The notes under the pieces: generated by a model | Databases searched by the model: none | The model's input: the letters and a program-made list of their open reading frames with translations, nothing else | What the model was told of the DNA's origin: nothing | Made by a program: the position numbers and the translations under genes | Origin: Spirulinaceae cyanobacterium SM2_1_0 | GTDB lineage: Bacteria; Cyanobacteriota; Cyanobacteriia; Cyanobacteriales; Spirulinaceae | Direction of reading: 5' to 3' | Assembly: GCA_012031265.1 (NCBI GenBank) | Contig: JAAUTY010000007.1 | Location: 51,340 to 115,339 of the forward strand | DNA: 64,000 nt | Shown: in pieces, positions 25,603 to 34,599 of the stretch | Layout: each line of letters starts with the position of its first letter | Position numbering within the stretch: the first letter of the stretch is position 1

Positions 25603-26430
25603 TCATTCCACCCTGTCAAAACCGTACTTGGCAAAGATGGCGGCGGCTGTATCACTCGCTAAAAAATCGATAAAGGCTTGGGCGGCCTCAGCATTTTCGC
25701 TATCGGCGACCACGCCCACCGGATAGATAATCGGGGAATGGAGGTCAGCAGGAACCGTCGCTACCACCTGCACCCGCTCCGAAATTTTGGCATCAGTCGC
25801 ATAGACCAAGCCCGCATTCACATTGCCGGTCTCGACATAGGAGAGTACCTGCCGAACATCCTTTCCAAAGACCATTTTCGACTGTAGGTCATCAAACAAG
25901 CCCAGAGAAGCCAATGCTTCTTTCGCATAGCGTCCGACGGGTGTACTTTCCGGCTCACCAATCGCCAGTTTGCTGACTGCATCGGTGGCAAAGCTATTTA
26001 AATCAGTGATTCCAGTTGTGCCCTGGGGTACGATCAAAACCAGAGAATTCCGGAGTAGATCTTGGCGCGAATCCGCCAGCAGTTGCCCCTTTGCCTCCAA
26101 ATCATCCATCCATTGTTGGGAAGCAGAAAGGAATATATCGGTCGGCGCACCTTGAGTAATCTGTTGAGCCAGAGAGCCGGAAGCACCAAAGTTATAGGTA
26201 AGGACAACAGCAGGATTTTCGGCTTGATAAGCACTCTGCACTTCTTTCATGGCATCTTGCACACTAGCCGCCGCAGAAACCGTTAGCTCAACCGTTTCAT
26301 TCGCGGTGGCTGCCTCAGTGTCTGCTGCCGGCAAGGTTGGCGTTGGGATCTGGGCACAGCTTACAGCGATCATGCCGAATGACCACGCCAAAGCCGTAAA
26401 CGCTGCGAAGCGCCGTCTACTGATTTTCAT
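25603..26430 (-). CDS. modA: Molybdate-binding periplasmic protein ModA
   Basis: ModA captures molybdate/tungstate outside the membrane for ModBC. The 275-residue product starts MKISRRRFAAFTALAWSFGMIAVSCAQ, a lipoprotein-type signal with a lipobox before the Cys. The mature part shows VSAAASVQDAMKEVQSAYQ, FGASGSLAQQITQGAPTDIFLSASQQWMDDL, GEPESTPVGRYAKEALASLGL and ALVYATDAK-like GLVYATDAKIS. Starting at 26430 is supported by GGGGGGAT just upstream; earlier in-frame ATGs give a cysteine-rich stretch unlike the family. It heads the modA-modBC operon. No ModE-type site was identified. Confidence 0.93.
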   Translation of the reverse strand: MKISRRRFAAFTALAWSFGMIAVSCAQIPTPTLPAADTEAATANETVELTVSAAASVQDAMKEVQSAYQAENPAVVLTYNFGASGSLAQQITQGAPTDIFLSASQQWMDDLEAKGQLLADSRQDLLRNSLVLIVPQGTTGITDLNSFATDAVSKLAIGEPESTPVGRYAKEALASLGLFDDLQSKMVFGKDVRQVLSYVETGNVNAGLVYATDAKISERVQVVATVPADLHSPIIYPVGVVADSENAEAAQAFIDFLASDTAAAIFAKYGFDRVE

Positions 26431-26658
26431 AGAATCCCCCCATCGCGAAACGCCATCAGTACTGCACTCAATCAACTGTACTGGCGTCAGCCTGCAAAAC
26501 TGTGTCGCACAATGCAAAAAAGCCTATTGTCTCAATCCGCTCCAAAACTGAGGGAGATTACGGTTTTTCGGAATCTATGAGGAATTAATAACCTAAAATC
26601 CCACCCCCAGGGCTGGGAGCGGGATTCAGGAAGGGGATGGGCGAGTTGACTGCCTTGC

Positions 26659-26677
26659 CCGAAAACACAGTTTTCGG
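26659..26677. terminator. Perfect hairpin downstream of the psbEFLJ operon
   Basis: CCGAAAAC (26659-26666) and GTTTTCGG (26670-26677) form a perfect 8-bp stem with a 3-base loop, 49 bp after the psbJ stop in the direction of transcription. No U-run follows on the minus strand, so it is a candidate transcript end rather than a classical terminator. Confidence 0.45.
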
Positions 26678-26725
26678 TACGGTCAGCTCGGAAAAAATAC
26701 TAGGCAAAGCGCCAGATGCTATTAA

Positions 26726-26845
26726 TTACAGGGAAGAGCCGACACCAGCATAGGCACCGTAGAAGAAGATCCCCAGGATGGCAATCACACCACTCCCTGC
26801 AATTGTCGCTACTAACCAGAGCGGAATACGTCCGTTTGCAAACAT
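26726..26845 (-). CDS. psbJ: Photosystem II reaction centre protein J
   Basis: The 39-residue peptide [19 protein letters not shown]...[15 protein letters not shown] is PsbJ, a single-helix subunit near the QB and cytochrome b559 site. The helix spans [23 protein letters not shown] and the tail [10 protein letters not shown] is standard. It is last in the psbE-F-L-J operon, 48 bp after psbL, preceded by GAGGAAATAG. Confidence 0.95.
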   Translation of the reverse strand: MFANGRIPLWLVATIAGSGVIAILGIFFYGAYAGVGSSL

Positions 26846-26893
26846 AATTACTATTTCCTCATCACTCCCAATGGTTGACAAACTCGATCGCGA

Positions 26894-27013
26894 TTAGTTA
26901 AAGAAGTAGCTCGAAAAAAGCACACCAAGCACAAACACGAGCAACAGGCCCAAATACAGCGAGGTGCGATTTAGTTCGACGGGTTGCTTATTCGGATTAG
27001 ATGAACGATCCAT
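26894..27013 (-). CDS. psbL: Photosystem II protein L
   Basis: The 39-residue product [20 protein letters not shown]...SSYFFN is PsbL, a single-span subunit needed for QA function and dimer stability. The conserved [20 protein letters not shown] and terminal YFFN are intact. It follows psbF by 14 bp and precedes psbJ in the operon. GGAGATTT precedes the start. Confidence 0.95.
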   Translation of the reverse strand: MDRSSNPNKQPVELNRTSLYLGLLLVFVLGVLFSSYFFN

Positions 27014-27027
27014 AGTGAAGAAATCTC

Positions 27028-27162
27028 CTAGCGTTGAACAAATTGCATCGCGGCGATCGCGCCGAGAAAGAAGACTGAAGGCACAGCCAGGGTGTGAACC
27101 GCTAGCCAGCGAACCGTGAAAATCGGGTAAGAAATCGGCTCATTGCCGGGTGCATTGGTCAT
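27028..27162 (-). CDS. psbF: Cytochrome b559 beta subunit
   Basis: This 44-residue protein contributes one of two axial heme ligands of cytochrome b559. The ligand His23 lies in [30 protein letters not shown]. The peptide is complete and typical. It lies 41 bp downstream of psbE in the psbEFLJ operon. Confidence 0.96.
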   Translation of the reverse strand: MTNAPGNEPISYPIFTVRWLAVHTLAVPSVFFLGAIAAMQFVQR

Positions 27163-27203
27163 GTTTTAACTCCCTCAATCAGAATTGGTAATGACGGCAG
27201 AAA

Positions 27204-27449
27204 CTACTTCACGAATTCTTCGATCTGTTGCTTGCCCTGATAGCGATCCGAAACAATCGGAATCTCTTGGCGCTCTTGAGTAAAGTACTCATTGGGGCGC
27301 GGGGTTCCAAAAGCATCATAGGCGAGTCCCGTGCTTACGAACAGCCAGCCAGCAATGAACAGCATCGGAATCGTAATGCTGTGGATGACCCAGTAGCGGA
27401 TGCTAGTGATAATGTCGCCAAAGGGGCGCTCACCAGTAGTTCCGGACAT
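27204..27449 (-). CDS. psbE: Cytochrome b559 alpha subunit
   Basis: PsbE supplies the other heme-ligating histidine (His23 in [20 protein letters not shown]) of cytochrome b559 in photosystem II. The 81-residue product is full length, with a single membrane helix and lumenal tail ([25 protein letters not shown]). It is first of the psbE-F-L-J set and follows ycf48, whose product assists PSII assembly, in the arrangement conserved across cyanobacteria. Confidence 0.97.
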   Translation of the reverse strand: MSGTTGERPFGDIITSIRYWVIHSITIPMLFIAGWLFVSTGLAYDAFGTPRPNEYFTQERQEIPIVSDRYQGKQQIEEFVK

Positions 27450-27545
27450 CTAACAATCTCCTTGCTCAAAAACAGTAAAGGGAATTTAAAGCTCAACTTG
27501 AACTATTGCCATCATAAGCAATCATTGAGCGCGCTAACCAACAAG

Positions 27546-28562
27546 TTAGCTCGCCTGCGTGGCGATCACTTGTGGCTCGTACCGAAGCAGGGTACCGCGA
27601 TCGCCCAGAATGAAGCCACGTTCCGGCGACTCAAAATCAATCTGGTAAAGATTGGCGGGGACATTCTCCACAGCTCGATCCTTCTGCCAAGTCTCGCCCC
27701 CATCCAGGCTGACCAGTAGGTTACCACTACCACCCGAAACCCAGATCTCATCAGGGGTGCGGTAAGCCGCATCCAGCAGTCCCCAACTAGTCGAGAGTTC
27801 AGGGTAAACCACATCACCCCAGTCTTCCGCCGCCGCCGAATCCGCAAACTGCAACTGACCCCCGCGCGCGATCAGCCAAGTGCGACCATCCTGACCGAAC
27901 CCCATGCTCTGCAAGCGTCGCGAGCTATTACGGTTGTGCTGTTGCCAAGCTGGGTCACCCGGTTGCCAGGTCGAATAGAAGCTGCCCCGTGATGAGACCG
28001 CCACATAGGAGCCATCCGCCGCACGCGACATATTTCGCACCACACCAACGGCTTCCTGGACGAGTGCCTGCCAAGTCGCGCCCCCGTCCTCGGTGCGATA
28101 GATTGCGCCAACATCGGTTGCCATCTCCGCCCGTTGGGGGCCGAGCGCCACCACACTGTAGGGGCTGCCGGGGAGCTTCTCACTCAGACCGATACGCTGC
28201 CACTGTTGACCACCATCTTCAGTGTGCAATAGCACTGAGGGCTTGCCGACGATCCAGCCCTCATCACCCGCGAAACTGACCGCTGTAAAGGTCAACTTAT
28301 CATCGCCGTCCAGATCCAGTTGGCGAGGCTGCCAGGACTGACCCCCATCCAGCGTCTCAAACACCGTCGCCCGGCTGCCGACAAGCCAGCCGTGCTGCAC
28401 GTCCCCCGTGAAACCGACGTCGAGCAAGGTCGCCTCGGTCGGCAGTTCCATGACCTGCCACGGGTTGCTGCCGGCGGTCGGCAGACCGCTACATCCCCAG
28501 CAGAAGCTGGCGATCGCCAGTAAAATCAGACCTCGGCGCAATGCCCTCAGTAAAGCATTCAT
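27546..28562 (-). CDS. ycf48: Photosystem II assembly factor Ycf48 (HCF136)
   Basis: Ycf48 is a thylakoid-lumen seven-bladed beta-propeller that helps insert D1 into nascent PSII. The 338-residue product has a lipoprotein signal ([19 protein letters not shown]) and repeated BNR-like blades such as [43 protein letters not shown] and [12 protein letters not shown]. The arginine-rich patch [18 protein letters not shown] and [11 protein letters not shown] are family hallmarks. I chose the ATG at 28562; in-frame ATGs at 28577 and 28601 add residues before the signal, and the last would overlap rubA. It sits between rubA and psbEFLJ. Confidence 0.95.
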   Translation of the reverse strand: MNALLRALRRGLILLAIASFCWGCSGLPTAGSNPWQVMELPTEATLLDVGFTGDVQHGWLVGSRATVFETLDGGQSWQPRQLDLDGDDKLTFTAVSFAGDEGWIVGKPSVLLHTEDGGQQWQRIGLSEKLPGSPYSVVALGPQRAEMATDVGAIYRTEDGGATWQALVQEAVGVVRNMSRAADGSYVAVSSRGSFYSTWQPGDPAWQQHNRNSSRRLQSMGFGQDGRTWLIARGGQLQFADSAAAEDWGDVVYPELSTSWGLLDAAYRTPDEIWVSGGSGNLLVSLDGGETWQKDRAVENVPANLYQIDFESPERGFILGDRGTLLRYEPQVIATQAS

Positions 28563-28587
28563 ACCCAACCAATTCATTCCAAGCACG

Positions 28588-28935
28588 CTAACGCAGACCA
28601 TAGAGACTGAGGAAAAAAAGAACGCTCAGTGCTAAGGCCCCAAAAATGAGTAAATTTTTCTGACCCGGCGTCAAACGATTAACACCAAGGCCGTAGTTAA
28701 GATTTTCCTGAAATCCTGACGGCGCACCCGCCGCCCCAATATTTCGGAACTGAGTACGCCGCGCGCTACAAACTGGGCAGCGCCAAAGGCTGGGCAAGTC
28801 TACAAACAATGTGCCCGGCGCAACACCAGCATTGCTGTCGCCCTTTGCGGGCTCGTAGACATAGCCGCAGGCCAAACACTCATAGCGAGGGGGGGCCTGT
28901 TCGGCGAGAGTCTGCTCTGGCGGTCGCTCGCTCAT
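28588..28935 (-). CDS. rubA: Rubredoxin with C-terminal membrane anchor (RubA)
   Basis: RubA is a membrane-tethered rubredoxin needed early in photosystem assembly. The 115-residue product has the iron-binding Cys pairs [16 protein letters not shown] and [14 protein letters not shown], and a C-terminal helix ([22 protein letters not shown]). It is the first gene of the leftward rubA-ycf48-psbEFLJ cluster and is divergent from ndhC, with 234 bp between the two starts. Confidence 0.95.
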   Translation of the reverse strand: MSERPPEQTLAEQAPPRYECLACGYVYEPAKGDSNAGVAPGTLFVDLPSLWRCPVCSARRTQFRNIGAAGAPSGFQENLNYGLGVNRLTPGQKNLLIFGALALSVLFFLSLYGLR

Positions 28936-29169
28936 CCGCTCTCAGAAACCTTAAAAACTTTGTAACAAATTATCGCATGAAATCAACCTTAAGGGGGGCA
29001 GCCGTGATGGAATTAGCCTGACGGCTCAGAAGCAGCTCGCCGCGCCGACTGTTCGCATCAGGATCGCCACAAGATCTCTAACCTCCGACACCGCCACGAG
29101 ATCACAATCACCTTTACAATATTAAGCGTTAGCAACATTCTCGACGTAGTTCAAGGGATTAAAGACGCA

Positions 29170-29532
29170 GTGTTCACGCTCAGCGGCTACGAATATTTTC
29201 TCGGCTTCTTGCTCTTGGCAGGGGCTGTTCCCCTCTTGGCACTTACTGCCTCTAAGCTGTTGCGGTCGCCGGGAGGTGGCCCAGAGCGGCGTACAACCTA
29301 CGAGTCCGGCATGGAGCCGATTGGCGGTGCTTGGATCCAATTCAACATTCGCTACTATATGTTCGCCTTGGTTTTTGTCGTCTTTGACGTGGAGACTGTC
29401 TTTCTCTATCCGTGGGCGGTTGCTTTCAATCAGCTTGGACTTTTAGCCTTCATCGAGGCGCTGATTTTTATCGCGATTCTCACGGTCGCACTGGTCTACG
29501 CATGGCGAAAAGGAGCGCTGGAATGGTCATGA
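29170..29532 (+). CDS. ndhC: NAD(P)H-quinone oxidoreductase subunit 3
   Basis: NdhC is a membrane subunit of the NDH-1 complex in respiration and cyclic electron flow. The 120-residue product has three hydrophobic helices and the conserved [46 protein letters not shown]. It starts at GTG, the only start giving the family N-terminus ([13 protein letters not shown]). It overlaps ndhK, first of the ndhC-ndhK-ndhJ operon. Confidence 0.95.
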   Translation: MFTLSGYEYFLGFLLLAGAVPLLALTASKLLRSPGGGPERRTTYESGMEPIGGAWIQFNIRYYMFALVFVVFDVETVFLYPWAVAFNQLGLLAFIEALIFIAILTVALVYAWRKGALEWS

Positions 29533-30278
29533 AATCGGATACCCCGAACACTCTCAGCTTTGAAACACAGTCAAGCGAGCAAATCCTGAACCCGGCTTCG
29601 CGAGCCGGAGTCACTAAGGAACTCTCGGAAAATGTCGTCCTGACAACTGTGGACGACCTCTACAACTGGGCGCGACTCTCAAGCTTGTGGCCGCTCATGT
29701 ACGGCACAGCTTGCTGCTTTATTGAATTTGCGGCGATGATCGGCTCGCGCTTTGACTTCGACCGCTTCGGCTTGGTGCCGCGTGCTAGTCCCCGCCAGGC
29801 TGACCTGATCATCACCTCCGGCACGGTCACGATGAAAATGGCTCCGGCGCTGGTGCGGCTCTATGAAGAAATGCCGGAACCGAAGTACGCGATCGCGATG
29901 GGAGCCTGCACAATTACCGGCGGTATGTTCAGCATGGACTCGCCGACCGCTGTACGGGGCGTGGACAAGCTCATCCCGGTCGATGTCTACATTCCCGGCT
30001 GCCCACCCCGCCCGGAAGCGGTGATGGACGCCATCATCAAGCTGCGTAAGAAGGTGGCTAATGAGTCCATGCAAGAGCGGATGACGGTGCAACAGCAGAC
30101 GCACCGCTTCTACAGCACCACGCACAACCTCAAGGCGACGGAACCCATTCTAGATGGCAAGTACCTAAGTGTGGCAAGTCGGCAAGCGCCCTCGAAGGAG
30201 CTGGTCGCCGCAGCCGGAATGCCTCTGCCGCAGGCGTTAGAGTCAGCAGCCAGTCAGCCGGAGGAGGTGCAGTCGTGA
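29523..30278 (+). CDS. ndhK: NAD(P)H-quinone oxidoreductase subunit K (NuoB-like)
   Basis: NdhK carries iron-sulfur cluster N2 at the interface of the hydrophilic arm. Cluster ligands are visible in [24 protein letters not shown] and [15 protein letters not shown]. The C-terminal 60 residues are a cyanobacterial extension. The start at ATG 29523 has AGGAG seven bases upstream; the ATG at 29529, overlapping the ndhC stop, is the alternative. Both give overlap with ndhC, indicating translational coupling. Confidence 0.95.
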   Translation: MVMKSDTPNTLSFETQSSEQILNPASRAGVTKELSENVVLTTVDDLYNWARLSSLWPLMYGTACCFIEFAAMIGSRFDFDRFGLVPRASPRQADLIITSGTVTMKMAPALVRLYEEMPEPKYAIAMGACTITGGMFSMDSPTAVRGVDKLIPVDVYIPGCPPRPEAVMDAIIKLRKKVANESMQERMTVQQQTHRFYSTTHNLKATEPILDGKYLSVASRQAPSKELVAAAGMPLPQALESAASQPEEVQS

Positions 30279-30799
30279 GTGAGGAGACCTCTGCATCGGA
30301 ACAAGAGTCGCAAGCGATTGTTGAAGCCGGTCCAGTGTCGAGTTGGCTCAGCGAAAATGGTTTCGCAAACGAGCCGCTTGCCCGCGACCACAGCGGCGTT
30401 GAGCTAGTCGCGGTCGAACCGCAGGTCTTACTGCCAATCGCGACTGCGCTCTATGCCTACGGCTTCAACTATCTCCAGTGCCAGGGCGGCTACGACCTCG
30501 GCCCGGGCAAGTCGTTAGTGAGCTTCTACCACTTGGTGAAACTGAGTGATGACGCTCGCCAGCCCGAGGAAGTGCGGCTGAAGGTTTTTCTGCCGCGCGA
30601 CCAGCCGACCTTGCCCTCGGTCTACTGGATCTGGAAGGCGGCGGATTGGCAAGAACGCGAGACCTACGATATGTATGGGATCGTTTTCGAGGGCCATCCT
30701 GGCCTCAAGCGCTTGCTCATGCCCGAGGATTGGGTCGGCTGGCCGCTGCGTAAGGACTACGTCTCACCCGATTTCTACGAGTTGCAGGACGCTTACTAA
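30275..30799 (+). CDS. ndhJ: NAD(P)H-quinone oxidoreductase subunit J (NuoC-like)
   Basis: NdhJ is a peripheral-arm subunit of NDH-1. The 174-residue product shows the NuoC signature [36 protein letters not shown] and the upstream [41 protein letters not shown]. It starts at GTG 30275, overlapping the ndhK stop (GTGA) with GAGGAGG seven bases before. It completes the ndhC-K-J operon. Confidence 0.95.
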   Translation: MSEETSASEQESQAIVEAGPVSSWLSENGFANEPLARDHSGVELVAVEPQVLLPIATALYAYGFNYLQCQGGYDLGPGKSLVSFYHLVKLSDDARQPEEVRLKVFLPRDQPTLPSVYWIWKAADWQERETYDMYGIVFEGHPGLKRLLMPEDWVGWPLRKDYVSPDFYELQDAY

Positions 30800-31085
30800 T
30801 CCAACATGGAGTGCGATCGCCTCACAATGCTGGCGATCGAGACCCGACAGCTGCTTCTATCCCAAGCGGCGATCGCCCCATCCCTGACTGACTTCACGGC
30901 AATGTTGCCGAACGCGGCAGAGCTGAGCGCATTGAACAATGAGGCGAATGATAGGGCACGAGCCTCGCCTTCCTAGAGCCGACTATCGGTGCAGGAACCG
31001 GGGCACTCACCGCTGGTGAGACCCCCCGAAACGCCCTAGTGCTGGTCTTCGAGATCTGTTTCTGCGGTGCGTTTGTGGAAATCGC

Positions 31086-31201
31086 CCTCAGACTCAGAGG
31101 CTGTTTGAAAAGTTCTGAGGAAGTATAAAAGCTCACACGGGATACGCTGAGAGTGAAACCGCCAGCCCCGTGAGAGCTATGGGCAAAGAGTACACCGCAA
31201 C
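31086..31201 (+). mobile_element. Possible left end of an IS5-type element (fragment)
   Basis: GAGGCTGTTTGAAAAGTTCT near 31087 looks like the terminal inverted repeat style of several IS5-family elements, and about 90 bases later ATGGGCAAAGAGTACACC could begin a transposase (MGKEYT). The reading stops where the 111-bp repeat begins, so any element would be truncated or interrupted. This rests on recognition of the end sequence only. Confidence 0.3.
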
Positions 31202-31312
31202 CTAGTACCGCTACGCGGAATTTTGAGTTCTGGGTTTTGAGTTTTGAGTGCCTGCAATACGGGAAGCCTGGGAATTTTGAATAGGCATCTCATTTCCGCC
31301 CTCTTGTACTAG
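31202..31312. mobile_element. 111-bp MITE-like repeat, copy 3
   Basis: It begins CTAGTACCGCTACGCGGAA and ends CTTGTACTAG; length and end structure are identical to copies 1, 2 and 4, and its first 19 bases are identical to copy 1. It lies within, or at the edge of, a possible IS fragment. Confidence 0.75.
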
Positions 31313-31529
31313 ATAGTTGTAGATTGGGTGGTGCCAAACTCAATCCAACCGACTCTAAGCAGTACACGCGAGTAGCGATACTGTCCCTTTGGGCAGAGGC
31401 TTGCGAATCACTGTCGGTACCTCGCTCCCCACAAAAAATAGGGGAGACGACAGCGCGACTCCCCAGATTATTGACAGTCAATGAGCTGAATTGCGCGCCT
31501 AGAATGTCGGCGGGCGCGCCAAACGTCAT

Positions 31530-31883
31530 CTACTTTTGGACAACCAACTTGACGTTGGCATTCTGCAGACCGCGCTGCTGAACTTCAGCCAGGGTCTTGT
31601 TGACCGCATACTTCTGGTTGATCGAGTTGATCAGCTCGGTCTGGTTGTGCTTTTTAGCCACGCCCCAGAGGTCGGCGATCAGGTCATAGGTGCCGTCGCT
31701 GTTGCAAGACCAGCCGAGATCGTACTCGCCGTCGAGAACCGCAACGAGGTCGGCACGAACGCGCTGACCGTTGTAGCCGCGGACGTCAGCTTCGGACTTG
31801 ACCGAGATGCCCAGATCGCGCAGAGACGCCTTCAGGATTTCAGCGTCGGTGATCTTAGTACGGAGGGTGCTGAAGTGAGACAT
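31530..31883 (-). CDS. ycf35: Ycf35 (DUF1257) protein
   Basis: The 117-residue product MSHFSTLRTKITDAEILKASL...QQRGLQNANVKLVVQK is Ycf35, a conserved cyanobacterial/plastid protein of unknown biochemical role. Blocks DLGISVKSEADVRGYNGQRV, GEYDLGWSCNSDGTYDLIADLWGVAK and INSINQKYAVNKTLAEVQQRG are family hallmarks. The start is preceded by AGGAAATCCC. It is downstream of ycf46 on the same strand with a 137-base gap containing a palindrome. Confidence 0.93.
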   Translation of the reverse strand: MSHFSTLRTKITDAEILKASLRDLGISVKSEADVRGYNGQRVRADLVAVLDGEYDLGWSCNSDGTYDLIADLWGVAKKHNQTELINSINQKYAVNKTLAEVQQRGLQNANVKLVVQK

Positions 31884-31928
31884 GGGATTTCCTCGTGATT
31901 AAAACGACAGTTGTTTGGTTTGTGACGC

Positions 31929-31957
31929 GCCGCCGATTGCGAGAGGCGGCTTTTTTT
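31929..31957 (+). terminator. Rho-independent terminator on the plus strand
   Basis: GCCGCC (31929-31934) pairs with GGCGGC (31945-31950) around a 10-base loop and is followed directly by seven T. The shape is a plus-strand terminator, yet both flanking genes are on the minus strand. It may stop antisense transcription of ycf35 or end an unannotated small RNA. Confidence 0.5.
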
Positions 31958-31964
31958 CGTTGCT

Positions 31965-31984
31965 GCTAGCGAAATTTCGCTAGC
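31965..31984. promoter_or_regulatory. Perfect 20-bp palindrome between ycf46 and ycf35
   Basis: GCTAGCGAAATTTCGCTAGC is its own reverse complement over all 20 bases. It lies about 80 bp upstream of the ycf35 start and 36 bp past the ycf46 stop. It could be a dimeric regulator site for ycf35 or an RNA hairpin ending the ycf46 message. Confidence 0.45.
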
Positions 31985-32020
31985 CTTCCACCGGTCGGCA
32001 AGCCGAGCCGGGAAAGCCTG

Positions 32021-33532
32021 TTAGGACTCCAGCCGCTGATATTCAGCGGTGGAGGATGCCGCCGGTCGTGCCCGTTCCCGCGCCCAATTGCGGAGGGCCG
32101 TCACCTGTTCGGTCATCGTCCGGGACAGCGGCAGTGTCGCCTTCAGCGCGGCAATGATGTCGAGTTGCGTGAACTCGCGATCTTGCGCAAACGCCTCATA
32201 CATCGCGGCGACAATCGCCTGCTCGATCTCTGCCCCAGAAAAACCATCCGACATATTGGCGAGCTGAGCGAGATCGAAGCGCTCAATCTCAGATCGCCGC
32301 TTGCTAAGGTGGATGCGGAAGATTTCTTGACGCTCTTCCGGAACCGGTAAGTCAACGAAAAAGATCTCATCGAAGCGACCCTTGCGGAGAAACTCACCCG
32401 GCAAGCGTTCAATCCGGTTCGCTGTCGCCATCACAAAGACTGGCGAGGTTTTCTCCTGCATCCAGGTCAAGAAAGAGCCGAAGATGCGGCTGGATGTACC
32501 GCCATCGGAGTCTGCTGAACCCGTGCCACCGGCAAAGGACTTATCCAACTCATCGATGAAGAGAATGGCCGGTGAAATCGATTCCGCCGTTTTCAACGCA
32601 TTGCGAAGATTGGCTTCCGAGCGACCGACCATGGAGCCGTCGTAGACCCGACCCATATCAAGGCGCAGGATCGGCAGTCCCCAGAGGCGCGAGGTGGTTT
32701 TGGCGATTAGGGATTTACCACAACCTGGAACGCCAAGAATGAGCATTCCTTTCGGTTGGGGCAAGCCATATTCACGCGCCCGCTCTGTGAAGGCATTGGA
32801 ACGCTGTCGCAACCAGTGCTTCAGTTCCTCCAAGCCGCCGATAGCGTCAATGGTTTCGTCTTCCTCGATATATTCAAGGATGCCATTGCGGCGGATCAAC
32901 TGCTTTTTCTCGGACAGAATGATCTCGACCTCAGATTCGGTCAAGCGCCCGGCTTTCACGGCCGCCTTGCGGTAGACCTTTTCGGCTTCATCGCGAGTCA
33001 GTCCCAGCGCTGCCTTGAGGAGCTTTTCGCGAATTTCCGTGCTGATGCGTGGGTTGCGAACCTTCTCTGATTGCTTGGAGAGAACTTGGTTCAGCTCTTG
33101 CATGGTAGGTAGTGGGAAGTCGAGGACGACCACTTCCTTCTCTAGCTCGATCGGCACCTCTTGCACCGGTGACATGAGAACGACAATTTTCTCTGTGCCT
33201 TTGAATGAGGCGATCGCATCTCGCAACCACCGTTTCACCTCAGCCGAGGAGATGAATTCGTGCAAATCTTTAAAAATAAAGATACCGGGATCGCGTTGCT
33301 GGATTGCCCATTGAATGGCGGCTTGGGGAGAGATGGTATTGTGTTGGGTCTGCTGACGAGCTTGGCCGTATTCCACAATCCCCTGCGTCACCGTCCAAAC
33401 GAACACCCGCTGGTGTTGTGTTTTTTCGGCGGCAATCTTGGCGATCGCCTGCTCAGCCCGTTCCTCCTCTGGTGTTAAGAGATAGATCAGAGGGTATTGG
33501 GCTTGGACGAGAATACTCAGCTCTTCCTTCAT
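32021..33532 (-). CDS. ycf46: Ycf46, AAA+ ATPase
   Basis: Ycf46 is a cyanobacterial/plastid AAA+ ATPase, linked in the literature to CO2 or inorganic carbon responses; its substrate is unknown. The 503-residue product has an N-terminal degenerate domain (YPLIYLLTPEEERAEQAI) and a full AAA+ module with Walker A GVPGCGKS, Walker B ILFIDELDK, sensor-1 MATANRIERLPGEF and the arginine-finger GRFDEIF. The start at 33532 (MKEELSILVQAQYPL) matches relatives; an upstream ATG adds six residues. It precedes ycf35 on the same strand. Confidence 0.92.
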   Translation of the reverse strand: MKEELSILVQAQYPLIYLLTPEEERAEQAIAKIAAEKTQHQRVFVWTVTQGIVEYGQARQQTQHNTISPQAAIQWAIQQRDPGIFIFKDLHEFISSAEVKRWLRDAIASFKGTEKIVVLMSPVQEVPIELEKEVVVLDFPLPTMQELNQVLSKQSEKVRNPRISTEIREKLLKAALGLTRDEAEKVYRKAAVKAGRLTESEVEIILSEKKQLIRRNGILEYIEEDETIDAIGGLEELKHWLRQRSNAFTERAREYGLPQPKGMLILGVPGCGKSLIAKTTSRLWGLPILRLDMGRVYDGSMVGRSEANLRNALKTAESISPAILFIDELDKSFAGGTGSADSDGGTSSRIFGSFLTWMQEKTSPVFVMATANRIERLPGEFLRKGRFDEIFFVDLPVPEERQEIFRIHLSKRRSEIERFDLAQLANMSDGFSGAEIEQAIVAAMYEAFAQDREFTQLDIIAALKATLPLSRTMTEQVTALRNWARERARPAASSTAEYQRLES

Positions 33533-33628
33533 CGGTCGTGACCCCAACACTGTTATGGCGCGATCGCCAGTTTCCCGAACGCTGATGCCGCCCTAAACAC
33601 CTTGCATCTGCAAGCCTAGTGGTTGCAA

Positions 33629-33988
33629 TCAACAGGGAACCAAACTTTCTTCCCCATGGGAGTCAGAACGAGCCATTACTGCCCGAACCTTCTCAGAAAT
33701 CTCACCCGCAACCGCATCTGGTAGGACGCTGGGTTGCTCTTGCACTGCCACTAACTCATCTTCACGCTGAACCAATTGGCTCTCGCACTCTGGGCAACTG
33801 TAAACCCGATGTGAGCGACCGTGACGAGCGGCATCAGCCTCTTCAACAATGTCTGGGTTCTGCAAGTAGAAGCTGACTGCTCTCTCGACTAACTCAGACA
33901 TCGATTCGACATTGACAGCCGCCGCAATCTTCAATTGACGATGGGTTGCAGGTGGGAGATAGAGTGTAACTTTTTGCTTGTCTTGCAT
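33629..33988 (-). CDS. Ribbon-helix-helix protein with a Cys-x2-Cys site
   Basis: The first 50 residues (MQDKQKVTLYLPPATHRQLKIAAAVNVESMSELVERAVSFYL) form a ribbon-helix-helix domain, typical of antitoxins and small regulators that bind DNA with the beta strand. Further on, YSCPECESQLV holds a Cys-x2-Cys pair, half of a zinc knuckle that could be shared in a dimer. The tail is acidic. Total 119 residues. No toxin gene is adjacent. It is 96 bp upstream of the ycf46 start, on the same strand. Target unknown. Confidence 0.72.
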   Translation of the reverse strand: MQDKQKVTLYLPPATHRQLKIAAAVNVESMSELVERAVSFYLQNPDIVEEADAARHGRSHRVYSCPECESQLVQREDELVAVQEQPSVLPDAVAGEISEKVRAVMARSDSHGEESLVPC

Positions 33989-34180
33989 CTCAACCTACAA
34001 GGTTCATGCCCGCTTATGCTTCGACAGTGTACTGAGGGATTTACGGAACTGTCAAGCTGTCAAGCTGTCTTGACGGCAATTTCGTAATATTCCTTTACAA
34101 ACTCTGCTGTCCATCCCACTGCTGAATATTCGCTCGACTGGCGGTGAGGTAAGGTGGCTGTCTACACTAAAAAGTTGGAG

Positions 34181-34566
34181 AAGAGTTGGCGAGATGGTTG
34201 CAGGCTGCCCTGGCGGCAGTGCTGAGGAAAGTCCGGACTCCCAAAAGACCAGACTTGCTGGTTAACGCCCAGTGCGAGTGATCGTGAGGAGAGTGCCACA
34301 GAAATATACCGCCGACGGGGCAAGCTCCGCTTGTCACGCCTGGTAAGGGTGCAAAGGTGCGGTAAGAGCGCACCAGCAGCATCGTGAGGTGCTGGCTCGG
34401 TAAACCCCGGTCGGGAGCAAGGTCGGAGGGGCAAGGGTTGGTCTTTTTCCTGTCCCGCTTTTGGTGAACCGCTCGAGGTGGCTGGTAACAGTCATCCTAG
34501 ATAGATAACCATCCGCGTCGGCTATTGCAGTAGGCGTGAACAGAATCCGGCTTATGTCCAACTCTT
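34181..34566 (+). ncRNA. rnpB: RNase P RNA (type A)
   Basis: RNase P RNA cleaves the 5' leader of pre-tRNAs. The conserved GAGGAAAGTCCGGAC lies near 34230, GTGCCACAGAAATA near 34295, and the 3' block ACAGAATCCGGCTTA near 34540. The P1 ends AAGAGTTGG (34181-34189) and CCAACTCTT (34558-34566) pair fully, which sets the limits. About 386 nt is the normal size in cyanobacteria. The rnc gene starts 33 bp downstream. Confidence 0.93.
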
Positions 34567-34599
34567 TTCCCCGCCCTTTCATTGGTTTGCACTGTGCCT

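Larger units (their letters stand above)
30800..31529. other. Intergenic region with repeat and possible IS fragment
   Basis: This 730-base stretch after ndhJ holds the 111-bp element at 31202-31312 and, just before it, a possible insertion-sequence end (see 31086-31201). A short CTCCCC/GGGGAG hairpin lies at 31425-31446, past the ycf35 stop. No complete gene could be supported. Confidence 0.55.
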
